Assembly: GCF_001513675.1 (NCBI RefSeq)
Contig: NZ_CP013859.1
Span: 3,101,081-3,165,080, forward strand
DNA: 64,000 bases
Direction of reading: 5' to 3'
Source: Microbacterium sp. XT11
GTDB taxonomy: Bacteria; Actinomycetota; Actinomycetes; Actinomycetales; Microbacteriaceae
Shown here: piece after piece, positions 1-8,878 of the stretch
Numbering within the stretch: position 1 is the first letter of the stretch
Layout: the number at the start of each line of letters is the position of its first letter
Notes under the pieces: model-generated
The model's database searches: none
The model's input: the letters and a program-made list of their open reading frames with translations, nothing else
What the model was told of the DNA's origin: nothing
Made by a program: the position numbers and the translations under genes

Positions 1-1
1 G

Positions 2-49
2 GCGTGGGACGGGGACGCCGCGCGCCGGATCGCGCGTCCGCAGTCCTGA
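2..49 (+). CDS. C-terminal end of an unidentified upstream gene (partial)
   Basis: An open frame enters from the window edge and stops with TGA at 47-49, giving the tail AWDGDAARRIARPQS. It is followed by an 88-bp gap and a gene start with a good ribosome site, so it could be the end of a real upstream gene. There is too little sequence to identify a family, and it could be chance. Confidence 0.3.
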   Translation, partial: AWDGDAARRIARPQS

Positions 50-137
50 TCGCCGAACGGGCCCGGCACGCGCCGGGGCGTCGAGCGCGGCCATCGTGCG
101 GCGACCGCGCGAACTAGGCTTCTGCGGGGAGGACAGT

Positions 138-320
138 GTGAGCGGCTGGTCGATCATCAGCGAGGCCGAGGCGGCGCCGGAGCCGACGCCCATCAGCGTC
201 GCCCGGGCGGAGCTGCTCGGGGTGCGTCGTGCACCGTACGGGCGCCGCGTGCTCGCGACGATCATCGACGCCCTGCCCGTGATCGTCTTCGCCATCCCGC
301 TCTGGTTCGTGCCGGCGGCG
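138..320 (+). pseudogene. RDD-family membrane protein, 5' fragment only
   Basis: A GTG start at 138 follows a strong ribosome site (GGGGAGGA at 126-133). About 60 codons read as the N-terminus of an RDD protein: an acidic or proline-rich lead, then a motif resembling RRVLATIIDALPVIVF, which starts the first membrane helix of that family. Near position 320 the similarity ends and the sequence, in a different frame, becomes a serine recombinase C-terminus. An intact RDD protein would need roughly 100 more residues with two further helices. The gene therefore looks truncated by recombination or deletion. Confidence 0.6.
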
Positions 321-840
<520 letters not shown>

Positions 841-911
841 TTGTCCTTCGCTCTCGCGCAGGCAACTCCCCTATCTTAGCCTGATGCGCGACCCGTCCGC
901 GAACCGAGGCG

Positions 912-940
912 TTGCGAGTGTCGGAGGCTCCGCGTACCGT
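912..940 (+). promoter_or_regulatory. Candidate promoter for the GNAT gene (leaderless)
   Basis: TTGCGA (912-917) and TACCGT (935-940) are separated by exactly 17 bp. The ATG at 949 begins 8 nt after the -10 box, so the transcript would start at or next to the start codon. No ribosome site lies at useful distance: the GGAGG at 924-928 is about 20 nt away. Confidence 0.6.
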
Positions 941-948
941 CCCCCCTC

Positions 949-1533
949 ATGGTGACGATCACGACCGAGACGGCGACCGCCGATCGATGGGACGACGTTC
1001 AGCGCGCTCTCATTGGCGGCGGCGACGACGCCAGTTGCCAGTGCATCTGGCCCATGCTCCGCAACAAAGACTGGAATGCAACTACGACACCGCAGCGCAA
1101 GGAGATGCTGCGCGCAGAGATCGACGCGGGCCCGCCGCCGGGCATCGTCGCCTACGTCGACGGCGAAGCCGCAGGGTGGATCTGCATCGGCCCGCGCACA
1201 CGTCAGGCGCGAGTGCTTCACACACGGATGATCGCAGCCGCGACGACAGAGCCGTTCGACGACGGCTCGGTCTGGGCGGTGACGTGCTACGTCGTGCGCC
1301 GGGAGCATCGAGGGCTCGGCGTGAACCGCGAGCTGCTCAGGGCAGCCGTCGCGTATGCGCGCACGTCGGGCGCACGCCTCATCGAGGGTTATCCGGTCGA
1401 CACCGGTGGCGAGACGGTGCGCTCGAACGATCTCTACCACGGAGCGCTGAGCACCTTCCTGTCCGCAGGATTCGAGGAACGCACGCCGATGAAACCCGGA
1501 CGCGCGCTCGTCGCACTGGCTCTGCGACCCTGA
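949..1533 (+). CDS. GNAT-family N-acetyltransferase
   Basis: A 194-residue protein with the GNAT fold pattern: a beta strand VWAVTCYVVRREHRGLGV (about residues 109-126), whose RREHRGLGVNRELLRAA matches the acetyl-CoA pyrophosphate-binding motif A (Q/RxxGxG/A), and a C-terminal LSTFLSAGFEE segment typical of motif B. The acceptor substrate cannot be told from sequence. Cys-rich N-terminal residues (CQCIWPM) resemble a GNAT subgroup often found as single genes in actinobacteria. The ATG at 949 fits a leaderless start behind the promoter at 912-940. It stands alone upstream of three unrelated small genes. Confidence 0.85.
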   Translation: MVTITTETATADRWDDVQRALIGGGDDASCQCIWPMLRNKDWNATTTPQRKEMLRAEIDAGPPPGIVAYVDGEAAGWICIGPRTRQARVLHTRMIAAATTEPFDDGSVWAVTCYVVRREHRGLGVNRELLRAAVAYARTSGARLIEGYPVDTGGETVRSNDLYHGALSTFLSAGFEERTPMKPGRALVALALRP

Positions 1534-1549
1534 GCGCTAGCGTGGAACG

Positions 1550-2005
1550 ATGAGCGACCCGCATCCGTTCGTCGACGACGCCGTCCTCGGCCGCCTCTCC
1601 CGCGCCACCAGTGAGCTCGCCGACGTCACGGCGCTCACGCACGACTGGTATGCGGGAACCGTGCCCACCGACGTCGGAGACGTGGAGATCATGATCGATG
1701 CGACGACACCCGAAGGCGTCACTCCCCTGCTCCCCCGTCTGCGCGAGGCAGTCGCTCGCATCGCCGACCTCCACCTCACCGCGACCGACGCCGTCGTGAG
1801 CACGTTCAGCACCGCGGAGCCCGAGCCGGCCGACCTCGAAGCCGCCGCCTCCGATCTGTCCCTCGACGCCATCGAAGCCGCCGCCGACGGCAGCATCGTC
1901 CTCCACTTCACCGATGCGTGCGGCGAGCACTTCCCCGAGGGATACTGGCCGGCCGTCCACCCGGGCGTCGGTGACGACGTCGAGCGCGTCACCGTCGAGT
2001 CCTGA
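1550..2005 (+). CDS. Hypothetical acidic protein, 151 aa
   Basis: This soluble, strongly acidic 151-residue protein has no signal peptide, membrane helix or catalytic motif I recognise. It begins MSDPHPFVDDAV and ends in a Glu/Asp/Val-rich tail. The ATG at 1550 lies 16 nt after the GNAT stop, and its TGA overlaps the next gene's start by one base (TGATG at 2003-2007). It is therefore probably co-transcribed and translationally coupled with the membrane protein that follows. Codon usage matches the neighbours, so it is a genuine gene of unknown role. Confidence 0.7.
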   Translation: MSDPHPFVDDAVLGRLSRATSELADVTALTHDWYAGTVPTDVGDVEIMIDATTPEGVTPLLPRLREAVARIADLHLTATDAVVSTFSTAEPEPADLEAAASDLSLDAIEAAADGSIVLHFTDACGEHFPEGYWPAVHPGVGDDVERVTVES

Positions 2006-2664
2006 TGAGCCTGCGCACTGTCCTCTGGGCGTTCGTCCCGTATGCGATGGCGTCAGCGGTTCACGTGGTGCTCCTAGCCATGGAGAACCCGCTTGCCGCA
2101 CCGACGAAGCTCATCCTCATGCCTCTCCTGGCGGTGCCGGTGCTCCTGTCGATCCGCCGCGCGCGTCGCCGCGTCAGCATCCTGCTGATCCTGACCGCTC
2201 TTCTCTTCTCGTGGCTCCGCGCCGCCGCCGGCTCGCTCTTCCCTGACACCCCCGAACTCCCGCTCATGCTGGGATTCTTCGGCGTCGCCCATATCGCATA
2301 CATCGTGCTCTTCGCGCGCTTCCTCGGTGGACGACGGATGCCGTGGTGGGCCCTTGCATACGCCGCCTGGTGGATCGTCATGATGTTCACGCTCGGCCCA
2401 CACACCGGTGCGCTCCTTCCGGCCGTGGGCGGGTACGGGGTGGTGCTCGCAGGAACAGCCGCGATGGCGGCGCGGTGCTCTCGACTGATCGCCGCGGGCG
2501 GCGCACTCTTCCTGCTCAGCGATACGATCCTCGCCTTCCGGCTCTTCCTCCCTGACGCCATGCCCTCGTGGACCAGCCCGGCGGTGATGTCGACCTACAC
2601 CCTGGGGCAGGGTCTCCTCATCGCGGGAGCATTGGTCCGGCTGCACGAGAAGGCGGCGCGATGA
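2005..2664 (+). CDS. Hypothetical polytopic membrane protein, 219 aa
   Basis: The 219 residues contain about seven hydrophobic segments, for example around residues 5-25, 30-48, 55-72, 84-102, 110-130, 135-155 and 160-180. Short basic loops such as RRARRR lie between them. The layout resembles YhhN-like integral membrane proteins (TMEM86/lysoplasmalogenase type): many short helices and little soluble domain. I cannot confirm that family by eye. The start overlaps the upstream stop by one base, and the stop overlaps the next start (ATGA at 2661-2664), so three genes form a coupled set. Confidence 0.7.
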   Translation: MSLRTVLWAFVPYAMASAVHVVLLAMENPLAAPTKLILMPLLAVPVLLSIRRARRRVSILLILTALLFSWLRAAAGSLFPDTPELPLMLGFFGVAHIAYIVLFARFLGGRRMPWWALAYAAWWIVMMFTLGPHTGALLPAVGGYGVVLAGTAAMAARCSRLIAAGGALFLLSDTILAFRLFLPDAMPSWTSPAVMSTYTLGQGLLIAGALVRLHEKAAR

Positions 2665-3038
2665 CGGATTCCGTGCGCATCGACAGCTGGCTGTGGGCGA
2701 TACGCGTCTTCAAGACGCGCTCGGCGGCGACCACGGCATGCCGCGCAGGCCATGTGCGGGTCAACGGCGACAGGGTCAAGGCCGCGCAAGCGGTACGCAT
2801 CGGCGATGAGGTGCGGATCCGCGTCGCGGGCTTCGATCGCATCCTGATCATCAGACAGCTGCTCGTCAAGCGCGTGAGTGCTCCCCTCGCCGCCGCGGCG
2901 TACGAAGACCGGACACCGGTGCGCGAACCTCAAGCAGCACTGGCGGTGCGCGACCGAGGTGCAGGGCGTCCGACGAAACGGGAGCGCCGGGAGATCGACC
3001 GCCTCCGGGGTCGCGGTTCGCATCGTATTCAGGACTAG
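2661..3038 (+). CDS. S4-domain RNA-binding protein, Hsp15-like
   Basis: This 125-residue basic protein opens with an S4 domain: RIDSWLWAIRVFKTRSAATT, then CRAGHVRVNGDRVKAAQAVRIGDEV. This is the alpha-L RNA-binding pattern of the Hsp15/YrfH (heat-shock protein 15) group. The C-terminal 40 residues are rich in Arg, Lys and Glu (GRPTKRERREIDRLRGR), also typical. Hsp15 in other bacteria binds stalled 50S subunits carrying nascent chains; a similar ribosome-rescue role is an inference here. The ATG overlaps the upstream stop in ATGA, so translation is probably coupled. Confidence 0.88.
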   Translation: MTDSVRIDSWLWAIRVFKTRSAATTACRAGHVRVNGDRVKAAQAVRIGDEVRIRVAGFDRILIIRQLLVKRVSAPLAAAAYEDRTPVREPQAALAVRDRGAGRPTKRERREIDRLRGRGSHRIQD

Positions 3039-3049
3039 CCTTCCCCCCT

Positions 3050-3065
3050 TCGAACATATCTTCTA
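3050..3065 (+). promoter_or_regulatory. Candidate LexA (SOS) box before the DUF222/HNH gene
   Basis: TCGAACATATCTTCTA matches the actinobacterial/Firmicute LexA consensus TCGAACATATGTTCGA at 14 of 16 positions. It overlaps the start of a -10-like TAATCT (3064-3069) lying 6 nt before the ATG at 3076, so bound LexA would block transcription. Similar CGAA-S-ATAT-CTTC sequences occur at lexA itself (60496 and 60567). Confidence 0.55.
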
Positions 3066-3075
3066 ATCTGGAGGC

Positions 3076-4458
3076 ATGGCACCTCCGACCGACCTCGACC
3101 GCGATTTGCAGCGGCGTGCCGCGTTGCTCGACGCGTGGGTCGAGAAGCGCCGACAGATCGCGGTGCTCGAGGCGAAGGCCGCCGAACTCCTCATCGACCA
3201 GCTGAACATCTACGACGGCGATGTCGCCGAACATCCCACGCATCGCGACGCGATCCACCGGTCGATGATCGCCGAGTTCTCCGCCGCGGCGCGGCTCCCC
3301 CGCACGACGGTCGAATTCGCGTTCGGAGACGCACGATCACTCGCCACCTCACTGCCGGCGGTGCGTACCGCCTTCCGGGAGGGACGCATCAGCGCGGCCC
3401 ACGTCCGCGAGATCGTTCGTGCGTCCGCACCGCTTGACGAGGCGGTGACCAATGCCCGAGCGGATGCCGAGATCCTGGCGCTGTATAAGTCTGCCGTGCT
3501 CGTCGTCGCCGAACAAGACTCAGCCGCACGCACCCGACCGCACGCGCGCCAGGTTGCCGCGGCGCTCGTGGGCGACACCGTGGTGCAGCGACAGCGTCGT
3601 GCGGTCGAGCAGCGGGGCGTCACCGTGCGGACTCTCGATGACGGTCTGGCGATCCTGACGGCGGTGCTTCCTGAGTGGATCGCGCACGCGATCTTCGACC
3701 GGCTCACGCAGATGGCCGCGCACATCACAGATGCGCGCAGGCACGAGCCCGGGGATGCCTTCGCCGTCGACGCTGCGGTCTTCGCCGTCGACGCGGACGC
3801 CGCCGCACCGGACGCCGGCACCACACCGGACGCCGGCAGCACACCGGACGCCGGCAGCGCACCGGACGCCGCAGACGCGCGCACGACCGACCAGCTGCGC
3901 GCCGACTTCCTCTCCGACCTCCTGCTGGCCGCGTCACCGAGCGAGATCCTCGGAGACGGACTGGACGCGGTGCAGGCGCGGGTGCAGGTGACGATCGCCG
4001 CGACGACCCTCGCCGGCATCGACGATGCACCCGCCGATCTCGATGGGCTGGGACCGCTCGATCCCGATGTCGCGCGCGCTCTCGCCGGCCGATCGGCCGG
4101 GTGGTCGCGACTGTTCCTCGATGCGGCTGGTCACGTCACCCGAACGGATTCATACACGCCGACCGCAGCCATGAAGCGATTCCTTCGCGCGCGCGACCAG
4201 CGATGCCGATTCCCCGGATGCCGCACGCCCGTGCACCGGTGCGACATCGACCACAACCACGATCACGCGAAGGGCGGAGTGACGGCGCTCGACAATCTCG
4301 CGCACCTCTGCAGAGCTCACCACACGCTCAAACACCCCGACATCCCCGGCCTGCATCGCTGGACGGCGAGGCAATTGCCGGATGGAACGCTCACCTGGAC
4401 GAGTCCCCTCGGTCGCGCCTATCGCGACCGAGCAGCGCGGCGGGTGATGTTCACATGA
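3076..4458 (+). CDS. DUF222 / HNH endonuclease-signature protein (13E12-type)
   Basis: The 460-residue protein has an N-terminal alpha-helical DUF222 region (about 1-300) and a C-terminal HNH motif (about 365-420). The HNH part has the zinc-type Cys pair CRFPGC, the core CDIDHNHDHAKGG and LCRAHHTLKH. This is the layout of the 13E12-repeat family, multicopy in actinobacteria and DNA-damage-inducible in mycobacteria. Between the two parts sits a low-complexity linker of DAG-S/T-T/A-P hexapeptides (residues about 244-266) from an 18-bp DNA repeat. The ATG at 3076 follows GGAGG too closely for normal ribosome spacing, so it is probably leaderless from TAATCT. A LexA-like box overlaps that promoter. 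Nuclease activity has not been shown for most members. Confidence 0.88.
   Translation: MAPPTDLDRDLQRRAALLDAWVEKRRQIAVLEAKAAELLIDQLNIYDGDVAEHPTHRDAIHRSMIAEFSAAARLPRTTVEFAFGDARSLATSLPAVRTAFREGRISAAHVREIVRASAPLDEAVTNARADAEILALYKSAVLVVAEQDSAARTRPHARQVAAALVGDTVVQRQRRAVEQRGVTVRTLDDGLAILTAVLPEWIAHAIFDRLTQMAAHITDARRHEPGDAFAVDAAVFAVDADAAAPDAGTTPDAGSTPDAGSAPDAADARTTDQLRADFLSDLLLAASPSEILGDGLDAVQARVQVTIAATTLAGIDDAPADLDGLGPLDPDVARALAGRSAGWSRLFLDAAGHVTRTDSYTPTAAMKRFLRARDQRCRFPGCRTPVHRCDIDHNHDHAKGGVTALDNLAHLCRAHHTLKHPDIPGLHRWTARQLPDGTLTWTSPLGRAYRDRAARRVMFT
3805..3876 (+). repeat. 18-bp in-frame tandem repeat (four units)
   Basis: Units begin at 3805, 3823, 3841 and 3859 and share the core CACCGGACGCCGGCA, with the last unit diverging after about 12 bp. 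They encode DAGTTP, DAGSTP and DAGSAP repeats in the linker of the DUF222/HNH protein. The 18-bp period keeps the frame, so copy number can change without breaking the gene. Confidence 0.85.
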
Positions 4459-4511
4459 ACGCGGCGGAGGGCGTGCGCATCACCGGGACGAGCCGGCGCG
4501 CAAGCGAGCTC

Positions 4512-5420
4512 TCATCGACCCGAGTACGAGATGCGTTCCAGCAGCCACCGAACCGAGCGCACGGCCGACGCGCCGGCTTCCGCGACCCGCTCCTGCAGCT
4601 CACGGTCGCTGGTGACGGCGATCACCGTGTCCCCCTCCGCGACGCGCCGCTCGACCTCCGCGACGATCGCGTCGTCGCCCGCTCCTTCGGCCCGGACCAC
4701 CGTCACGTCCGCGGAGTCCTGCGCCAGGTGGCGGGCCTTGCCTTCGACGACGAGGGCGACGGAAGGGAACCACCGCGCGCCTCCGAGGCTGAGGTCGGCA
4801 CCATCGACCGTCAGACCGCCGAGGCGGTCACGAAGCCTCTCCGCCGCCCCGAGCCGGTCCTTCCACCAGCCATCCGGCACAGAGCCCACCACGTTCGCGG
4901 CGTCGACCACGACCACCGGTCGCACGTCGAGCAGCGACCGCAGCATCGGCCAGGCCGACGCGAAGCCCGGGTGCAGAGGCAGGTCGCTCACGTTCGCGAC
5001 GGGAACCCACTCGAGAGCCACGCTCTCCCGGTCGCTGATCACCGGATCGAACGGCGCGACGACATCGGCGACCACGGTCGTGTACGACCAGATGTCGAGG
5101 TCCAGCACACTCGTGAAGCGTGGACGCACGGCGCCGTCCGGCACTCCGGCCTCCTCCTGCGCCTCGCGCACGGCGCCCGCGATCGCGCTCTCGCCCTCGT
5201 GCATCGCACCTCCGGGGAGCCCCCACGTGCCGCCGAAGTGGCTCCACGCCACCCTGTGCTGCAGCAGCACACCGCGAGCGGGGTCATGGGCGAGCAGTCC
5301 GGCCGCACCGTAGCGACCCCAGTACCGTTCACCGGTTGGGGCGACCACCCATGCGTCACCGGCGTCGCGAGGTCCGTCCGGACGACGCGGCTCACCCGGG
5401 GCAGGAGGTACGACAGTCAC
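4512..5420 (-). CDS. Nudix hydrolase fused to a NYN/PIN-like nuclease domain
   Basis: A 302-residue two-domain protein. Residues about 20-165 form a Nudix domain with the box GGAMHEGESAIAGAVREAQEEAG, fitting Gx5Ex7REUxEExGU. Residues about 168-300 begin with a hydrophobic strand and acidic residue (RPVVVVDAANVVGSVPDGW), then SDRELQERV near the end. This is the Asp-containing pattern of NYN/YacP-like PIN-fold RNases. The Nudix half should hydrolyse a nucleoside diphosphate derivative; the second half may cleave RNA. Neither substrate is evident. The GTG at 5420 lies 90 bp downstream of der. It converges with the HNH gene (53-bp gap). Confidence 0.8.
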   Translation of the reverse strand: MTVVPPAPGEPRRPDGPRDAGDAWVVAPTGERYWGRYGAAGLLAHDPARGVLLQHRVAWSHFGGTWGLPGGAMHEGESAIAGAVREAQEEAGVPDGAVRPRFTSVLDLDIWSYTTVVADVVAPFDPVISDRESVALEWVPVANVSDLPLHPGFASAWPMLRSLLDVRPVVVVDAANVVGSVPDGWWKDRLGAAERLRDRLGGLTVDGADLSLGGARWFPSVALVVEGKARHLAQDSADVTVVRAEGAGDDAIVAEVERRVAEGDTVIAVTSDRELQERVAEAGASAVRSVRWLLERISYSGR

Positions 5421-5510
5421 CCCTCCAGCCTTTCACAGCATGCGGCCACCGGCACGCCGTCCGTGACACACGGGAACATCTGTGGAGCCGAAGGCGCGCA
5501 CTCCGCCCAC

Positions 5511-7031
5511 TCAGCGCTGGCGGCGCTCCCGCACCCTCATGTTGATCACGATCGGCGTTCCCTCGAAGTCGTACAGCTCGCGCAGACGACGCTGGATGAA
5601 CCGGCGATAGCCGGGGTCCAGGAAGCCGGTCGTGAAGAGCACGAACGTGGGCGGACGCGTGGACGCCTGAGTCCCGAAGAGGATACGCGGCTGCTTGCCG
5701 CCCCGCAGCGGGTGCGGATGCTCGGCGACCAGTTCCGAGAGGAAGGCGTTGAACTTCCCGGTGGGGATGCGGCGGTCCCAGTTCTCCAGCGCGGTCTCGA
5801 GCGCCGGCACGAGCTTGTCGAGGTGGCGTCCGGTCTTCGCGGAGATATTCACACGAGGCGCCCAGGCGACGTGCGCGAGATCCTGCTCGATCTCCCGTTC
5901 GAGGTACTTCCGCCGATCCTGGTTCTCGAGGTCCTCGTCGTTCAGCCGATCCCACTTGTTGAAGGCGAGCACGAGCGCGCGTCCCGACTCCAGCACCAGG
6001 TCGATGATCCGCACGTCCTGCTCGCTGATCGACTGCGAGACATCGAGCACGACGACGGCCACCTCGGCCTTCTCCAGCGCCGCGGATGTCCGGAGCGAAG
6101 CGTAGAAGTCAGCACCCTGCTGCAGATGCACACGGCGACGGATGCCGGCGGTGTCGACGAACCGCCACATCTTGCCACCGAGCTCGACGATCTCGTCCAC
6201 CGGGTCGCGCGTCGTGCCGGCGAGGTCGTTCACGACCACGCGCTCCTCCCCCGCGGCCTTGTTCAGGAGCGAGGACTTCCCGACGTTCGGACGACCGAGG
6301 ATGGCGACGCGACGCGGTCCGCCGATCTCCTGCTTCGCCACCGCCGAGGTCTCGGGCAGCTTCTCGAGCACGGCGTCGAGCAGATCGGCGACCCCGCGCC
6401 CGTGTATGGCCGAGACCGGGTACGGCTCGCCCAGACCCAGGTTCCACAGTGCCGCCGCCTCGGGCTCCTGACGGCTGTCGTCGATCTTGTTGGCGACGAG
6501 GAAGACCGGCTTTCCGCTCCGACGCAGCAGTTTCACGACGTGCTCATCGGTCGACGTCGCACCGACCATCGCGTCGACGACGAACAGCACGAGATCGGAA
6601 AGGTCGATCGCGACCTCGGCCTGCGCGGCCACCGACCGATCGATACCCTTCGCGTCGGGCTCCCACCCCCCGGTGTCGACGAGGGTGAAGCGACGGTCGT
6701 TCCACTCCGCCTTGTACGTCACGCGGTCGCGCGTCACGCCGGGGGTGTCCTCCACGACGGCCTCACGGCGGCCGAGGATGCGGTTCACCAGAGCCGACTT
6801 GCCGACGTTGGGACGTCCGACGATCGCGACGACCGGAAGCGCCGGCAGGAACTCGATGCCGTCGTCGCCGAGAGCGACGCCCGCGAGGAGCGCAGCGTCC
6901 TCGTCGTCGAGCTCGTAGTCCGCGAGACCGGCACGCAGCGTCTCCGCGCGCTGCTCGGCGAGCACCTCGTCGAGGGCCTCCATCTTCTCGGCGAGCTGGT
7001 CGGGGCCGCCTTCGTACTCATCGTCAGCCAC
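5511..7031 (-). CDS. der: Ribosome biogenesis GTPase Der (EngA)
   Basis: Der is the double-GTPase needed for 50S subunit maturation. The 506-residue product has two P-loops of the form GRPNVGKS (about residues 74-81 and 245-252), each followed by a DTGG/DTAG switch II and NK.D-type G4 motifs (NKID and NKWD), then a C-terminal KH-like domain. It is about 65 residues longer than the E. coli protein because of an acidic N-terminal extension common in actinobacteria. It starts with GTG, which overlaps the cmk stop by 8 bp, a usual cmk-der coupling. Confidence 0.97.
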   Translation of the reverse strand: MADDEYEGGPDQLAEKMEALDEVLAEQRAETLRAGLADYELDDEDAALLAGVALGDDGIEFLPALPVVAIVGRPNVGKSALVNRILGRREAVVEDTPGVTRDRVTYKAEWNDRRFTLVDTGGWEPDAKGIDRSVAAQAEVAIDLSDLVLFVVDAMVGATSTDEHVVKLLRRSGKPVFLVANKIDDSRQEPEAAALWNLGLGEPYPVSAIHGRGVADLLDAVLEKLPETSAVAKQEIGGPRRVAILGRPNVGKSSLLNKAAGEERVVVNDLAGTTRDPVDEIVELGGKMWRFVDTAGIRRRVHLQQGADFYASLRTSAALEKAEVAVVVLDVSQSISEQDVRIIDLVLESGRALVLAFNKWDRLNDEDLENQDRRKYLEREIEQDLAHVAWAPRVNISAKTGRHLDKLVPALETALENWDRRIPTGKFNAFLSELVAEHPHPLRGGKQPRILFGTQASTRPPTFVLFTTGFLDPGYRRFIQRRLRELYDFEGTPIVINMRVRERRQR

Positions 7032-7704
7032 GGTGTGCTCCTCGGAGTCGTTCGATCACCGCGAGAACGGCGTCGATGGTCTGGGGGAAATCGAGATGGG
7101 TGGAGTCGACGACCTCGACGCCCTCAGCGGCGTTGAGGAAGTCGACGACAGCGCTGTCCGATGCGTCGCGCTTGTGCAGCGCGGCAGCGACGGAAGCCGC
7201 GTCTTCGCCCGCGAGCTCGCCGGCGCGACGAGCAGCGCGCACCTCGGGGGCGGCCGTCAGCAGGATCCGCACCGGCGCGTCGGGGGCGACCACGGTCGTG
7301 ATGTCGCGTCCTTCGACGACGACGGCGGGATACGGCGCCTCGGCCACGAGCGCCCGGAACAGCGAGTTCACCTGTGCGCGCACCTCCGGGACGCGCGCCA
7401 CACCGCTCACCGCGCCGGAGACGCGGGGCTCCCTGATCGCCTCGGTGACATCGGCATCGCCGACGCGCACCGTCCGGTCGTCCGGGTCGAGTCCGAGGCG
7501 CACCGGAAAGTCGGATGCCGCCGCGAGCACGGCATCCGCATCCGACGTGTCGGCGCCGCGGTCGAGCACGTGCCACGCGAGCGCGCGATAGGCGGAACCG
7601 GTGTCGAGATATCCGAAGCCCAGGCGCCGGGCGACGGCCTTGGACACGCTGGACTTTCCGGACCCGGCAGGTCCGTCGATGGCGATGAAGTCGGGCGTGG
7701 TCAT
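7024..7704 (-). CDS. cmk: Cytidylate kinase
   Basis: Phosphorylates CMP and dCMP. The P-loop [10 protein letters not shown] lies about 10 residues from the chosen start, followed by [13 protein letters not shown] (CMP-binding) and [11 protein letters not shown]. With this start it is 226 residues, the usual length. I chose ATG at 7704 because AGAGGA sits 5 nt upstream. Another ATG at 7746, overlapping the tyrA stop, would add 14 non-conserved residues. The gene sits between tyrA and der, a conserved actinobacterial order, and its stop overlaps der. Confidence 0.95.
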   Translation of the reverse strand: MTTPDFIAIDGPAGSGKSSVSKAVARRLGFGYLDTGSAYRALAWHVLDRGADTSDADAVLAAASDFPVRLGLDPDDRTVRVGDADVTEAIREPRVSGAVSGVARVPEVRAQVNSLFRALVAEAPYPAVVVEGRDITTVVAPDAPVRILLTAAPEVRAARRAGELAGEDAASVAAALHKRDASDSAVVDFLNAAEGVEVVDSTHLDFPQTIDAVLAVIERLRGAHRG

Positions 7705-7738
7705 GCGAGTCCTCTGCTCGGTCGAACGGTCGGAGAGA

Positions 7739-8878
7739 TCAGTCATTGGATGTCCCCGCAATCCGCCATCCGCGCTCGGTCAGCCCGCTGATCGCGCCGT
7801 GCAGAGCGGCGGGGTCGACGCTGATCTCGGCAAGACCGAACTGGGCACCCGGCGAATGCTCCAGTCGCAGGTCCTCCACGTTCACCCCGAGCTCGCCGAG
7901 TTCGCCGAAGAGGCGGCCGAGCTGACCCGCGGTGTCGTCGACCATGACGACGAGCTGTTCGAACCGACGGTTCTGCCCGTGCTTTCCGGGGAGTCGCTCC
8001 ACGCCCTCGTTGCCCTGACGGATCGTTTCGGCGACCACACGCCGCGAGCCCGGCGCATCCGGAGCCCGCAGCGCATCCGAGACCTCGCGCAGGTCGGCGG
8101 CAAGCGCATCGAGCACCTCGACGACCGGCGTCGCGTTCGCACCCAGGATCTGCACCCACAGTTCGGGGGCGGATGCGGCGATGCGCGTGGTGTCGCGCAC
8201 GCCCTGTCCGGCGAGCCGCAGCGCGCCCTCCTCGGCCTCCGCCAGCCGACCCGCGAGGAGGCTCGCGACGACCTGCGGCACGTGCGAGGTGAGCGCGACC
8301 GAACGGTCGTGCTCCTCGGGCGTCATCTCGAGGGGCATGGCGCCGACGTCGAGAGCGAGAGCCTCGACGAGCGCGAGATCGGCGGGACGAGTCTGCTCAT
8401 CCCGACACACCACCCAGGGACGTCCGATGAACAGGTCGGCACGGGCGGAGATCGCGCCGCCACGCTCACGTCCCGCGAGCGGGTGCGAGCCGATGTACCG
8501 GGTGAGGTCCACCCCGCGCGCCGTCAGTTCGCGGAACGGCTGCAGCTTGACGCTGGCGACGTCGGTCACGACGGCATCCGGGTAACGGCGAAGCTCGGCC
8601 TCGACGACGTCCGCGGTGACGTCCGGCGGTACGGCGACCACGACCAGGGCCGGGCTGTCGGCATCCTCCGCCGCGCGTCCCGCCCCGTAGTCGATGGCGA
8701 GCCGCAGCTGCGCGGGCGAGGTATCGGAGAGCACGACGTCGATGCCCTTGGCGCGGAGGGCGTGGCCGATGCTCGCGCCGAGCAGACCGGCGCCTACGAT
8801 CCGCACGGTGCCAGACAGCCGCGGCGCGACGGTGACAGAGGATCGCGGCGCGATGGGCGCACCCGTGGTTTCCGTCAC
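7739..8878 (-). CDS. tyrA: Prephenate dehydrogenase
   Basis: Oxidative decarboxylation of prephenate (or arogenate) on the route to tyrosine. The N-terminal Rossmann motif is [19 protein letters not shown] (about residues 25-43), followed by the conserved [11 protein letters not shown] (prephenate-binding region, about 132-142). The C-terminal 80 residues form an ACT domain ([21 protein letters not shown]), suggesting allosteric control by an amino acid, probably tyrosine. At 379 residues it is longer than TyrA without ACT. The start overlaps the rluB stop in ATGA. Confidence 0.95.
   Translation of the reverse strand: MTETTGAPIAPRSSVTVAPRLSGTVRIVGAGLLGASIGHALRAKGIDVVLSDTSPAQLRLAIDYGAGRAAEDADSPALVVVAVPPDVTADVVEAELRRYPDAVVTDVASVKLQPFRELTARGVDLTRYIGSHPLAGRERGGAISARADLFIGRPWVVCRDEQTRPADLALVEALALDVGAMPLEMTPEEHDRSVALTSHVPQVVASLLAGRLAEAEEGALRLAGQGVRDTTRIAASAPELWVQILGANATPVVEVLDALAADLREVSDALRAPDAPGSRRVVAETIRQGNEGVERLPGKHGQNRRFEQLVVMVDDTAGQLGRLFGELGELGVNVEDLRLEHSPGAQFGLAEISVDPAALHGAISGLTERGWRIAGTSND

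Noticed and set aside
3675..7136. A single open frame of more than 1100 codons on the plus strand
   Set aside because: It runs antisense to der and the Nudix gene and through the HNH gene in the wrong frame. Its product is Arg/His/Asp-rich with no domain. Long false frames are common at this GC content.
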